The notes under the pieces: model-generated
The model's database searches: none
What the model was told of the DNA's origin: nothing
What the model saw: only the letters and a program-made list of their open reading frames with translations
Shown here: piece after piece, positions 1 through 5,805 of the stretch
Numbering within the stretch: the stretch's first letter is position 1
Layout of the letters: the number at the start of each line of letters is the position of its first letter
Made by a program: the position numbers and the translations under genes
Source of the DNA: Tannerellaceae bacterium
GTDB taxonomy: Bacteria; Bacteroidota; Bacteroidia; Bacteroidales; Tannerellaceae
Length of the DNA stretch: 9,512 nt
Direction of reading: 5' to 3'
NCBI GenBank assembly: GCA_031267775.1
Contig: JAIRYL010000043.1
Coordinates: forward strand, 1-9,512

Positions 1-760
1 GGAGATCGGCGTAAGTGAGGTAAGTTACCGGATTATTGGTTGCAGTTATCATATTGTTTGAAAACGTACTGTTGTATATTCTCATATTTCCATTATGGGC
101 GGCACATATTGCATATCCCGAAGCTCTTTTGTTATTTATAATACTGCTGTTATATATATTTATTTCAGAAATAAAAACATGAAAGCCGGTATCGGTAGCG
201 CGCAGATCAAAGAGGTTATAACCATCGGTGGAATTCCGAACCGTAACATGATCTATCGTAAGCACATTGCCATTATGCGAGATTCCAAAGACCCTGTAAG
301 TGTCGTCGCCGGTGGCGCTGGTGGCATGTCCCCAGAATCCGTCGAATATCATATTCCGGAACGTGATATTACATCCTTTGTCTTTAACTGTAGACCGGAA
401 AACGCCGGTACTGTTTTTAGCGGCAGTATTGGCAGGCTTAACTGTAACATTGCCTGACGTTCCGGCCTTTTTATCCAAAACGAACAGAACGCCTCCCTGA
501 GCGGCGCCTAACGTCAGGGTTTCCGTCAGGGTATAGGTTCCAGGCTCAAAATAGGCGTTGAACGTAGCGCCCTGGGCGCTTGTATGGGCTTTAAAAATCG
601 CCAGAAACCGGGCCAGATCCACCGGGTAAGCCGGGTCTGTTCCCTCTCCGGATGTACTTCCTGAAGTAGAAACATATACGTTTTTAGCCTCCAGTTGCGA
701 CATGGCGCAACTCAATAAGGCTACTAAAATAAACAGTTTGGTGTTGACTAACTTTCTCAT
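1..760 (-). CDS. Secreted or lipid-anchored beta-helix-like protein, 5' part only (3' end beyond window)
   Basis: The frame is open without a stop from the ATG at 760-758 to the left edge, giving 253 codons; the end is missing. The start MRKLVNTKLFILVALLSC is a typical export signal: a basic n-region (RK), then a hydrophobic core. Cleavage could follow LEA near residue 28, or Cys18 (ALLSC) could be a lipobox-like site, so lipoprotein versus soluble secreted protein is open. The mature part begins KNVYVSTSGS, has a beta-rich stretch FEPGTYTLTETLTL, and then short Asn/Thr-rich turns such as ITFRNMIFDG, LTIDHVTVRNS, IYNSSIINN and IYNSTFSNN. Spaced N-x-x-F/I rungs like these are typical of right-handed parallel beta-helix (pectate-lyase-like) proteins of the Bacteroidetes surface. 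No catalytic residues can be assigned. The substrate is unknown; an adhesin or polysaccharide-binding or -degrading role is possible. It is divergent from the carboxylase operon and shares no transcript with it. Confidence 0.8.
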   Translation of the reverse strand, partial: MRKLVNTKLFILVALLSCAMSQLEAKNVYVSTSGSTSGEGTDPAYPVDLARFLAIFKAHTSAQGATFNAYFEPGTYTLTETLTLGAAQGGVLFVLDKKAGTSGNVTVKPANTAAKNSTGVFRSTVKDKGCNITFRNMIFDGFWGHATSATGDDTYRVFGISHNGNVLTIDHVTVRNSTDGYNLFDLRATDTGFHVFISEINIYNSSIINNKRASGYAICAAHNGNMRIYNSTFSNNMITATNNPVTYLTYADL

Positions 761-1280
761 CTTATTGCAGGTTTAAATTGTTTGCGTGTGAAATACGTTG
801 CGTTGCTCCACGGGCCTGAAGCCTGTCGTCGATAGCCGGGTTAGCGTGTACGCCGGCAGGGTATTGTTTTTTTCTCATATAAAGAATACGTTGTCTCGCT
901 CAGTCCCGGCGCGAGGATTATTCATTGGTTTCCGAAAGAGCAGGACTGCCGTTCTCTCCGTAGAGGGGGCGGGCGTTTTCGGTATGCGCGTCATACCTGT
1001 TTACTGCGTACAGGTTTACATTCTATGTGTTTACTGCTTTTTCCCGGCCGCATAAATAATACGGTCGTTTAACTTGGGCAGGATACGGGGCGTTTGGGGC
1101 TGTGGCGGCCGTTCTGTTCCGCTTTTAAGTTATCGGTTGAAAATAAATTGAATACGCCGGTTTATTTTATGATTCGGAAAGCGTTTGAGTTTATAATTTA
1201 ATTCCTACATTCGCGTTTAATTAAACGACCGTTTTTGTCTTATCGTCGTCGTCGCGATGCGCCCGCAAATCCTGCACAAA
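761..1280. other. Gene-free intergenic stretch, upstream of the beta-helix gene
   Basis: No frame here looks like a real protein: the longest ATG-initiated one (798-1055) has a random-looking composition rich in R, V and F and no visible domain. The stretch should contain the promoter of the minus-strand gene starting at 760, but I found no convincing TAnnTTTG element on that strand. Small structures visible are GGTATG/CATACC (981-986 and 992-997, 5-nt loop), a 10-bp direct repeat TGTTTACTGC at 998-1007 and 1028-1037, a long-range 12-bp inverted repeat (listed separately), and a short TCG run near 1243-1254. It may be a decayed gene region. Confidence 0.5.
1061..1232. repeat. 172-bp segment bounded by perfect 12-bp inverted repeats
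   Basis: ACGGTCGTTTAA at 1061-1072 is the exact reverse complement of TTAAACGACCGT at 1221-1232. The right arm overlaps a perfect 14-bp palindrome, CGTTTAATTAAACG, at 1214-1227, so the heptamer CGTTTAA occurs three times. The interior (148 bp) has no coding potential. I see no clear target-site duplication outside the arms. It could be a decayed miniature mobile element or a pair of binding sites; it could also be chance. Confidence 0.35.
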
Positions 1281-1281
1281 T

Positions 1282-1366
1282 CCCAATCGCTTTACTTCAT
1301 TGACAGTATCCCCCAGTCGCTACGCTTCACTGACAGTATCCCCCAGTCGCTTCGCTTCACTGGGGG
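1282..1366 (-). repeat. Three tandem copies (A, B, C) of the 11-nt-loop hairpin repeat, 30-bp period
   Basis: Three units lie at a 30-bp pitch. Copy A has CCCAAT (1282-1287), an 11-nt loop (1288-1298) and ATTG (1299-1302). Copy B has CCCCCAGT (1310-1317), loop CGCTACGCTTC (1318-1328) and ACTG (1329-1332). Copy C has CCCCCAGT (1340-1347), loop CGCTTCGCTTC (1348-1358) and ACTGGGGG (1359-1366), a full 8-bp stem. A and B lost their outer stem, with ACAGTAT in place of the closing G run. Relative to copies D and E downstream these lie in the opposite orientation. Loop length is constant, and the inner stem varies as matched pairs (AAT/ATT or AGT/ACT). Confidence 0.85.
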
Positions 1367-1388
1367 TTATTAACAATCAGACCTGCGG
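1340..1388 (-). repeat. Composite repeat, minus-oriented copy (hairpin C + 11-nt gap + CAGACCTGCGG)
   Basis: Hairpin copy C (1340-1366) is followed after exactly 11 nt by CAGACCTGCGG (1378-1388). Read on the minus strand this is CCGCAGGTCTG, 11 nt, then the 27-nt hairpin, the same arrangement as at 1934-1982 on the plus strand. The element overlaps a small local inverted repeat, CAGACC/GGTCTG (1378-1383 and 1387-1392, 3-nt loop). Confidence 0.75.
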
Positions 1389-1424
1389 TCTGTGAAGAAA
1401 CACAAGATTTTGCAGGCGATCCAA

Positions 1425-1451
1425 CCCCCAATGAAGCGTAGCGATTGGGGG
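1425..1451 (+). repeat. Hairpin repeat copy D
   Basis: The stem CCCCCAAT (1425-1432) pairs perfectly with ATTGGGGG (1444-1451) across the 11-nt loop GAAGCGTAGCG (1433-1443). All 27 nt are identical to copy E at 1956-1982, and copy E shares the trailing ATA. The reverse complement of copy C differs from it at three positions, two of which form one compensated base pair. A GCAGG lies just upstream (1412-1416), possibly a decayed trace of the 11-mer that accompanies copies C and E, but at a shorter distance. Confidence 0.85.
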
Positions 1452-1525
1452 ATATGAAAAAAAAGAGAAATAAATCATTTTTTCGCGTGAAATTTGCCCG
1501 GAAATACATATAATAAAAAAAAATC

Positions 1526-1777
1526 CGCACATGCGACGGTTTCCATCACACATGCGACTATTTCCCCCGCACATGCAACGGTTTCCCCCGCACATGCAAC
1601 GGTTTCCCTCGCACATGCAACGGTTTCCCCCGCACATGCAACGGTTTTCCCCGCACATGCAACGGTTTTCCCCGCACATGCAACGGTTTCCCCCGCACAT
1701 GCAACGGTTTCCCCCGCACATGCAACGATTTCCATCGCACATGCAACGGTTTTCTTTGCATGTGTAAAGATTTTCAT
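1526..1777. repeat. 21-bp minisatellite, 11 copies plus one decayed copy
   Basis: Units of 21 bp run head to tail from 1526 to 1756 with core GCACATGCAACGGTTT followed by a pyrimidine tail (CCCCC, TCCCC, CCAT). The inner copies (1568-1714) are nearly identical and the outer ones diverge: GCGAC in units 1 and 2, GATTTCCAT in unit 10, TTTTCTT in unit 11, and a degenerate unit 12 at 1757-1777. This gradient is what unequal crossing-over or replication slippage produces. Because 21 is a multiple of three, all six frames stay open across the array, giving artefactual peptides such as HMQRFPP or AHATVSP. No frame has a convincing start site, a domain or consistently synonymous variation. There are no unique spacers, so it is not CRISPR. 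Confidence 0.9.
1738..1764 (+). repeat. Hairpin closing the minisatellite
   Basis: CACATGCA (1738-1745, in unit 11) is the reverse complement of TGCATGTG (1757-1764, in decayed unit 12), leaving an 11-nt loop. It is followed by AT-rich sequence with ATTTTCATTTTAT (1770-1782). It could act as a weak terminator or cruciform; there is no proof of either. Confidence 0.45.
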
Positions 1778-1933
1778 TTTATGGGTTATTCCGGGCATAT
1801 ATTATTTATTTTTCATTTCTAAAGGATAAGCCTGTCCTGCATTTGAAAGGCGGGCGGGCTTTTCCCGGGTCGCCGGCGTGTCCGCAGGTCTGCATATATT
1901 CGGAGAACAGGATTGAAGCGTTATAACCCCAGC
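1778..1933. other. Gene-free stretch between the minisatellite and the second composite repeat
   Basis: No credible gene. It contains TTCCGGGCA (1789-1797), the inverse of TGCCCGGAA at 1495-1503 on the other side of the minisatellite, and a first isolated copy of CCGCAGGTCTG (1882-1892) followed by CATAT. An open minus-strand frame at 2059-1802 crosses hairpin E and has no recognisable domain, so I do not count it as a gene. Confidence 0.5.
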
Positions 1934-1982
1934 CCGCAGGTCTGAATATCGATAACCCCCAATGAAGCGTAGCGATTGGGGG
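1934..1982 (+). repeat. Composite repeat, plus-oriented copy (CCGCAGGTCTG + 11-nt gap + hairpin E)
   Basis: CCGCAGGTCTG at 1934-1944 is followed after 11 nt (1945-1955) by hairpin copy E: CCCCCAAT (1956-1963), loop GAAGCGTAGCG (1964-1974), ATTGGGGG (1975-1982). Hairpin E is identical to copy D. The whole 49-bp arrangement mirrors 1340-1388 on the other strand with the same gap length; the gap sequences themselves agree at about 7 of 11 positions. Confidence 0.8.
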
Positions 1983-2063
1983 ATAGCCGAATAACTCCTC
2001 TCCCCGTTTCTAAAATAATAGATTGAATCAATAGGCGGATTGATAAACTTTATTGACATATAA

Positions 2064-2094
2064 ATTGTTTATTTATTAGATATTATTATATTTA
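2064..2094 (+). promoter_or_regulatory. Possible Bacteroidetes-type promoter of the carboxylase operon
   Basis: TATATTTA (2087-2094) matches the -7 consensus TAnnTTTG except for the last base, and ATTG (2064-2067) lies 19 nt upstream as a -33 TTTG-like element. Transcription would start near 2100, leaving a leader of about 24 nt. The leader contains AAACTT/AAGTTT (2099-2104 and 2109-2114, 4-nt loop). The whole stretch is very AT-rich, so the match could be accidental. Confidence 0.35.
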
Positions 2095-2123
2095 GTGAAA
2101 ACTTATAAAAGTTTATATACGCC

Positions 2124-3668
2124 ATGAAAGAAAAGATTGAACAATTGAATGCTTTAAATCAGCAAGCTGAGTTGGGGGGCGGGGAAGCTCGCATTGAAAA
2201 ACAACATGCAGCAGGTAAATTAACGGCCAGAGAACGGATTGAGTTACTGTTGGAAAAAGGAACTTTTGTTGAAATAGACAAATTTGTTACGCATCGATGC
2301 TATGATTTTGGTTTGGAAAAACAACGCCCGTCAGGCGACGGGGTAGTAACAGGGTATGGTATTATTGGCAAACGAACGGTTTTTGTTTTTGCGCAGGATT
2401 TTACTGTTTTTGGAGGCGCGTTGTCCGAAACATACGCGCGTAAAATATGTAAAATCATGGATATGGCTATGCAATTAGGCGCTCCTGTTATAGGACTGAA
2501 CGATTCGGGAGGCGCTCGTATACAGGAAGGCGTGCGTTCGTTGGCCGGATATGCGGAGATATTTCTTCGTAACTCGCTGGCTTCGGGCGTAATTCCTCAA
2601 ATCAGCGCCATTATGGGGCCGTGCGCCGGCGGGGCCGTATACTCGCCTGCCCTCACCGATTTTATTTTTATGGTGAAAGAAAGCAGTTATATGTTCATTA
2701 CCGGGCCGGAGGTAGTTAAAAGCGTGACGCAGGAAGATGTTACTAAAAACGAATTAGGAGGTTCGGATATTCATACCGCCAAATCGGGCGTCGCTCACTT
2801 TTCGGCCGATAATGACATAGACTGTATGTTAAAGATACGGGAATTAGTATCCTTTCTTCCCAATAATAATATGGAAGAGCCTCCGTTTGTACCCACCACC
2901 GACAGTCCAAACAGAATAGAGGCCAAGCTGGACGATTTAATTCCGTCTAATCCGAATCAGCCTTATGATATGATAGAATTGATTACGTCTATTGCCGACG
3001 ATCGAAATTTCTTTGAAATACAGGAAGATTATGCTAAAAATATCGTAACAGGTTATATTCGTTTAAACGGTAAAACAATTGGAGTAGTAGCCAACCAGCC
3101 ATCGGCCTTAGCCGGTACTTTAGACATTAACGCTTCGGTCAAAGCGGCGCGTTTCGTCCGTTTCTGCGATGCATTTAATATCCCTCTCCTCACATTTGTC
3201 GATGTACCGGGATTTTTGCCCGGCGTAAACCAGGAATACGACGGTATCATACGGCATGGCGCCAAACTGCTTTATGCCTATTGCGAAGCTACCGTTCCCA
3301 AGGTAACTATTATAACTCGCAAGGCTTATGGAGGAGCATACGACGTGATGAGTTCCAAGCATATTCGCGGAGATATAAACTTTGCTTATCCTACTGCCGA
3401 AATTGCAGTTATGGGCGCGGATGGCGCCGTTAATATCTTATTCCGAAAAGAAATTGCCACGGCTAAAGACGCCGAAGCGAAACGGAAAGAGTTACAGGAT
3501 GATTACCGGGAAAAATTTGCCAATCCTTACAGAGCGGCAGAATTAGGTTATGTAGACGAAATAATCGAACCGGCGGCAACGCGTCCCCGACTGATCCGCA
3601 GTTTTGAACTCCTTGCCAATAAACGGCAATCCAATCCGCCAAAAAAACATTCAAATCTCCCGCTTTAA
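2124..3668 (+). CDS. pccB: Acyl-CoA carboxylase carboxyltransferase (beta) subunit, propionyl-CoA type
   Basis: This subunit moves the carboxyl group from carboxybiotin to an acyl-CoA, most likely propionyl-CoA to give methylmalonyl-CoA, in the cytoplasm. At 514 residues it has the family length and is a two-domain crotonase-fold protein. The N-terminal half has DSGGARIQEG (from 127) and the oxyanion-loop motif GPCAGGAVY (165-173). The C-terminal half has DVPGFLPG (360-367), HGAKLLYAY and GGAYDVMSSKH (403-413). Asp407 in GGAYDVM sits where, as I recall from Streptomyces PccB/AccB work, Asp favours propionyl-CoA and Ile allows acetyl-CoA; that is inference. The tail PPKKHSNLPL is typical of the family. 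The ATG at 2124 gives the usual N-terminus (GGGEARIEKQHAAGKLTARERI). It is first in an operon with the biotin carboxylase 53 nt downstream and the biotin carrier after it. A methylmalonyl-CoA decarboxylase alpha role, a common label for such proteins, is less likely because no membrane subunit is nearby. Confidence 0.93.
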   Translation: MKEKIEQLNALNQQAELGGGEARIEKQHAAGKLTARERIELLLEKGTFVEIDKFVTHRCYDFGLEKQRPSGDGVVTGYGIIGKRTVFVFAQDFTVFGGALSETYARKICKIMDMAMQLGAPVIGLNDSGGARIQEGVRSLAGYAEIFLRNSLASGVIPQISAIMGPCAGGAVYSPALTDFIFMVKESSYMFITGPEVVKSVTQEDVTKNELGGSDIHTAKSGVAHFSADNDIDCMLKIRELVSFLPNNNMEEPPFVPTTDSPNRIEAKLDDLIPSNPNQPYDMIELITSIADDRNFFEIQEDYAKNIVTGYIRLNGKTIGVVANQPSALAGTLDINASVKAARFVRFCDAFNIPLLTFVDVPGFLPGVNQEYDGIIRHGAKLLYAYCEATVPKVTIITRKAYGGAYDVMSSKHIRGDINFAYPTAEIAVMGADGAVNILFRKEIATAKDAEAKRKELQDDYREKFANPYRAAELGYVDEIIEPAATRPRLIRSFELLANKRQSNPPKKHSNLPL

Positions 3669-3675
3669 CGGGAGA
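3656..3675 (+). promoter_or_regulatory. Hairpin over the stop codon of the carboxyltransferase gene
   Basis: TCTCCCG (3656-3662) pairs perfectly with CGGGAGA (3669-3675) around the loop CTTTAA, which contains the TAA stop codon (3666-3668). No T tract follows, so it is not a standard terminator. It could set the mRNA level of the first gene relative to the next two. Confidence 0.5.
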
Positions 3676-3721
3676 CGGAGAAAAATCGCAAACAACCGAG
3701 AAGTAAACAGTAAAAATTAAA

Positions 3722-5236
3722 ATGATGATAAAGAAAGTATTAGTAGCGAATCGTGGCGAGATAGCCATGCGCATATTCCGTACTTGCCGCGTTATGAATA
3801 TACCAACCGTAGCTATCTACACGCATGTAGACCGTGGCGCATTACATGTAAGATATGCCGAAGAAGCCTACTGCATTTCGGCAAACAGAGAAGATACCTC
3901 TTATCTGAAACCGGATTTAATTATAGAACTGGCCAAGCAAACAAAAGCGGCCATTCATCCGGGATATGGCTTTCTGTCCGAGAATGCAGAATTTGCCCGT
4001 CGTTGCGAAGAAGAAGGCGTTATCTTTATCGGACCAAGCGCCGATATAATTAAAAAAATGGGATTAAAAACGGAAGCTCGTAAAATAATGAAAGCAGCCG
4101 GAGTTCCTGTCGTTCCCGGTACGGAAGCCCCTGTTACCAGCCTTGAAGAAGCAAAGGCGCTGGCCAGAGAAACAGGTTATCCGATTATGCTGAAAGCGGT
4201 TGCCGGAGGCGGAGGAAAAGGCATGCGGCTGGTACGCGGCGAAAATGATTTGGAGGCAGCCTTCCGTATGTCTCGTTCCGAAGCCGCTCATTCGTTTGGC
4301 GATGATTCAATCTATATTGAAAAATATATTGAACAGCCGCACCACATAGAAGTACAGGTTTTGGGAGACAAATACGGCAACATCATTCATTTATACGAGC
4401 GGGAATGTTCCATCCAGCGCCGGAATCAAAAAGTAATAGAAGAAGCCCCCTCGCCTTTCGTCAAGAAAGAAACCCGCCGTAAAATGCTCTCTATAGCCGT
4501 AGAAGCGTGTAAAAAGATAGGATACAACAGCGCCGGCACATTAGAATTTATGATGGATAAAGATCAGAACTTTTATTTTCTGGAAATGAATACGCGCCTG
4601 CAGGTAGAACATCCGGTTACCGAAGCCTGTACGGGCGTAGATATCGTACGCGATATGATACTGGTAGCATCAGGCAATCGTTTACCTTACAAACAGGAAG
4701 ACATAGAATTTAGAGGCGCCGCTATCGAATGTCGTATTTGCGCAGAAGACCCTGCCAATAATTTCATGCCTTCGCCCGGTATTATCAAAATAAGGGAAGC
4801 GCCCGAAGGCCGTAACATCCGGTTGGATAGCGCCGCTTATGCAGGGTTTGAAGTTTCGCTTCACTACGATCCGATGATAGCCAAACTCTGTTCCTGGGGA
4901 CGTAATCGCGAATCGGCCATATCCAATATGATACGCGCCTTGCGCGAATACAAAATATTAGGAATAAAAACGACGATTCCTTTCCATTTAAATGTATTGC
5001 ACAACCAAACGTTTCTGAACGGCGCTTACGATACTACCTTTATCGATACTACATTTGATAAAGAAGACTTGATGCGAAAGAAGAACAGCGACCCCGTTAT
5101 AGCGGTAATCGCTGCCGCTCTAAAACACTTTGAAGAAGAAAAAGAAGCCGCAGCCCGCGCAACAACCGTTCCGCTGGTAGGCGAATCTCTCTGGAAACAT
5201 TATGGTAAATTACAAATGGCGGTTACTAATTTTTAG
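3722..5236 (+). CDS. accC: Biotin carboxylase subunit of the acyl-CoA carboxylase
   Basis: It catalyses the first half-reaction: ATP and bicarbonate carboxylate the biotin on the carrier subunit. Three domains in order are an N-terminal Rossmann-like domain (about 1-113, starting IKKVLVANRGEIAMRIFR), the ATP-grasp domain (about 115-330), and the C-terminal biotin carboxylase domain (about 340-447, with AIECRICAEDP). Visible key residues are the glycine-rich ATP loop KAVAGGGGKGM (158-168), HIEVQVLGD, ECSIQRR (228-234), and EMNTRLQVEHP (288-298) with the metal-binding Glu288 and Asn290 and catalytic Arg292. At 504 residues it is about 55 longer than stand-alone AccC of the E. coli type; the extra C-terminal tail is charged and Ala-rich. 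Two ATGs in a row (3722 and 3725) are possible starts; I keep the first. The neighbours argue for a propionyl-CoA carboxylase alpha role rather than fatty-acid synthesis, so the symbol names the activity only. Confidence 0.93.
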   Translation: MMIKKVLVANRGEIAMRIFRTCRVMNIPTVAIYTHVDRGALHVRYAEEAYCISANREDTSYLKPDLIIELAKQTKAAIHPGYGFLSENAEFARRCEEEGVIFIGPSADIIKKMGLKTEARKIMKAAGVPVVPGTEAPVTSLEEAKALARETGYPIMLKAVAGGGGKGMRLVRGENDLEAAFRMSRSEAAHSFGDDSIYIEKYIEQPHHIEVQVLGDKYGNIIHLYERECSIQRRNQKVIEEAPSPFVKKETRRKMLSIAVEACKKIGYNSAGTLEFMMDKDQNFYFLEMNTRLQVEHPVTEACTGVDIVRDMILVASGNRLPYKQEDIEFRGAAIECRICAEDPANNFMPSPGIIKIREAPEGRNIRLDSAAYAGFEVSLHYDPMIAKLCSWGRNRESAISNMIRALREYKILGIKTTIPFHLNVLHNQTFLNGAYDTTFIDTTFDKEDLMRKKNSDPVIAVIAAALKHFEEEKEAAARATTVPLVGESLWKHYGKLQMAVTNF

Positions 5237-5779
5237 ATGATGGAAAAAAATGTGATACATAAAGCGCTGGCAACTTATTTTGCTACGGTAAACGATATGC
5301 CCGGTACGGAATATAAGATTGACATACTTGAAGACGGAGCCACCAAAAAGGTATCTGTTAACGGAGTAGTATATGAAGTAGATTATAATGTAGGGGGCGA
5401 TACCATTTATTCAATGATTCTGAATAACCGTTCGCATGGCGTACAAATTTCCAGTATTGGCGATTCGGCATACGAAGTAAAAAACAAAGGCGATCTGTTT
5501 CAAATAAAAGTAGCAGGCGAATTAGAAAAGATGCGCCAGGCGCGTACGCAGTCTGCCATTGTAGGGCGGCAAGTTATTACGGCGCAAATGCCGGGCGCGA
5601 TACTGAAAATATACGTAAAAGAAGGAGATGAAGTAAAAGCCGGCGACCCGCTTTGCGTATTGGCGGCTATGAAAATGGAAAATGAAATTCGCAGCCCGAT
5701 TCACGGTATCATAAAAGAAGTATATATCCATGAGACTGACAAAGTGTCGGTAGGCGATAAAATGATGATAGTAGAATAA
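5237..5779 (+). CDS. Biotin carboxyl carrier subunit with N-terminal BT-like domain
   Basis: This is the swinging-arm subunit that shuttles carboxybiotin between the two enzymes encoded upstream. The C-terminal domain (about 110-180) is a biotinyl/lipoyl fold with AAMKMENEI; Lys146, 34 residues from the end, is the biotinylation site. The first ~100 residues are not the Pro/Ala-rich linker seen in many carriers. They are beta-rich (KKVSVNGVVYEVDYNVGGDTIYSMILNNRSHGVQI in pieces, then YEVKNKGDLFQIKV and ELEKMR). The pattern resembles the BT domain that lies between biotin carboxylase and carrier in fused propionyl-CoA carboxylase alpha chains; this is my reading from pattern, not an alignment. 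The ATG abuts the upstream stop (TAG then ATGATG), which implies translational coupling; the second ATG at 5240 is an alternative start. It is the last gene of the operon. Confidence 0.9.
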   Translation: MMEKNVIHKALATYFATVNDMPGTEYKIDILEDGATKKVSVNGVVYEVDYNVGGDTIYSMILNNRSHGVQISSIGDSAYEVKNKGDLFQIKVAGELEKMRQARTQSAIVGRQVITAQMPGAILKIYVKEGDEVKAGDPLCVLAAMKMENEIRSPIHGIIKEVYIHETDKVSVGDKMMIVE

Positions 5780-5805
5780 AGTCTATACTATGATAAACTC
5801 GTTAA

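Noticed and set aside
95..500. Plus-strand open frames of 120 and 66 aa
   Set aside because: They are antisense shadows of the minus-strand secreted protein, whose signal peptide and beta-rich repeats are far more convincing.
798..1055. 85-aa plus-strand open frame
   Set aside because: Random-looking composition, no domain or export signal, no supporting promoter or start context, and it lies in a repeat-rich intergenic region.
1526..1777. CRISPR array
   Set aside because: The units are contiguous 21-bp repeats with no unique spacers, and there are no cas genes nearby.
1377..1829. Several open frames on both strands across the 21-bp array (peptides with HMQRFPP, AHATVSP, GETVACA or GNRCMCG repeats)
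   Set aside because: A period divisible by three keeps every frame open. No frame has a believable start region, variation is not consistently synonymous in a frame that has a start codon, and the frame with the most silent changes has stops just upstream and no start.
1340..1982. Complete insertion sequence bounded by the composite repeats
   Set aside because: No transposase or other gene lies between the copies and I see no flanking target duplication, so only a repeat arrangement is claimed.
1802..2059. 85-aa minus-strand open frame
   Set aside because: It reads straight through hairpin E and a CCGCAGGTCTG copy, which are repeats, and shows no recognisable protein pattern.
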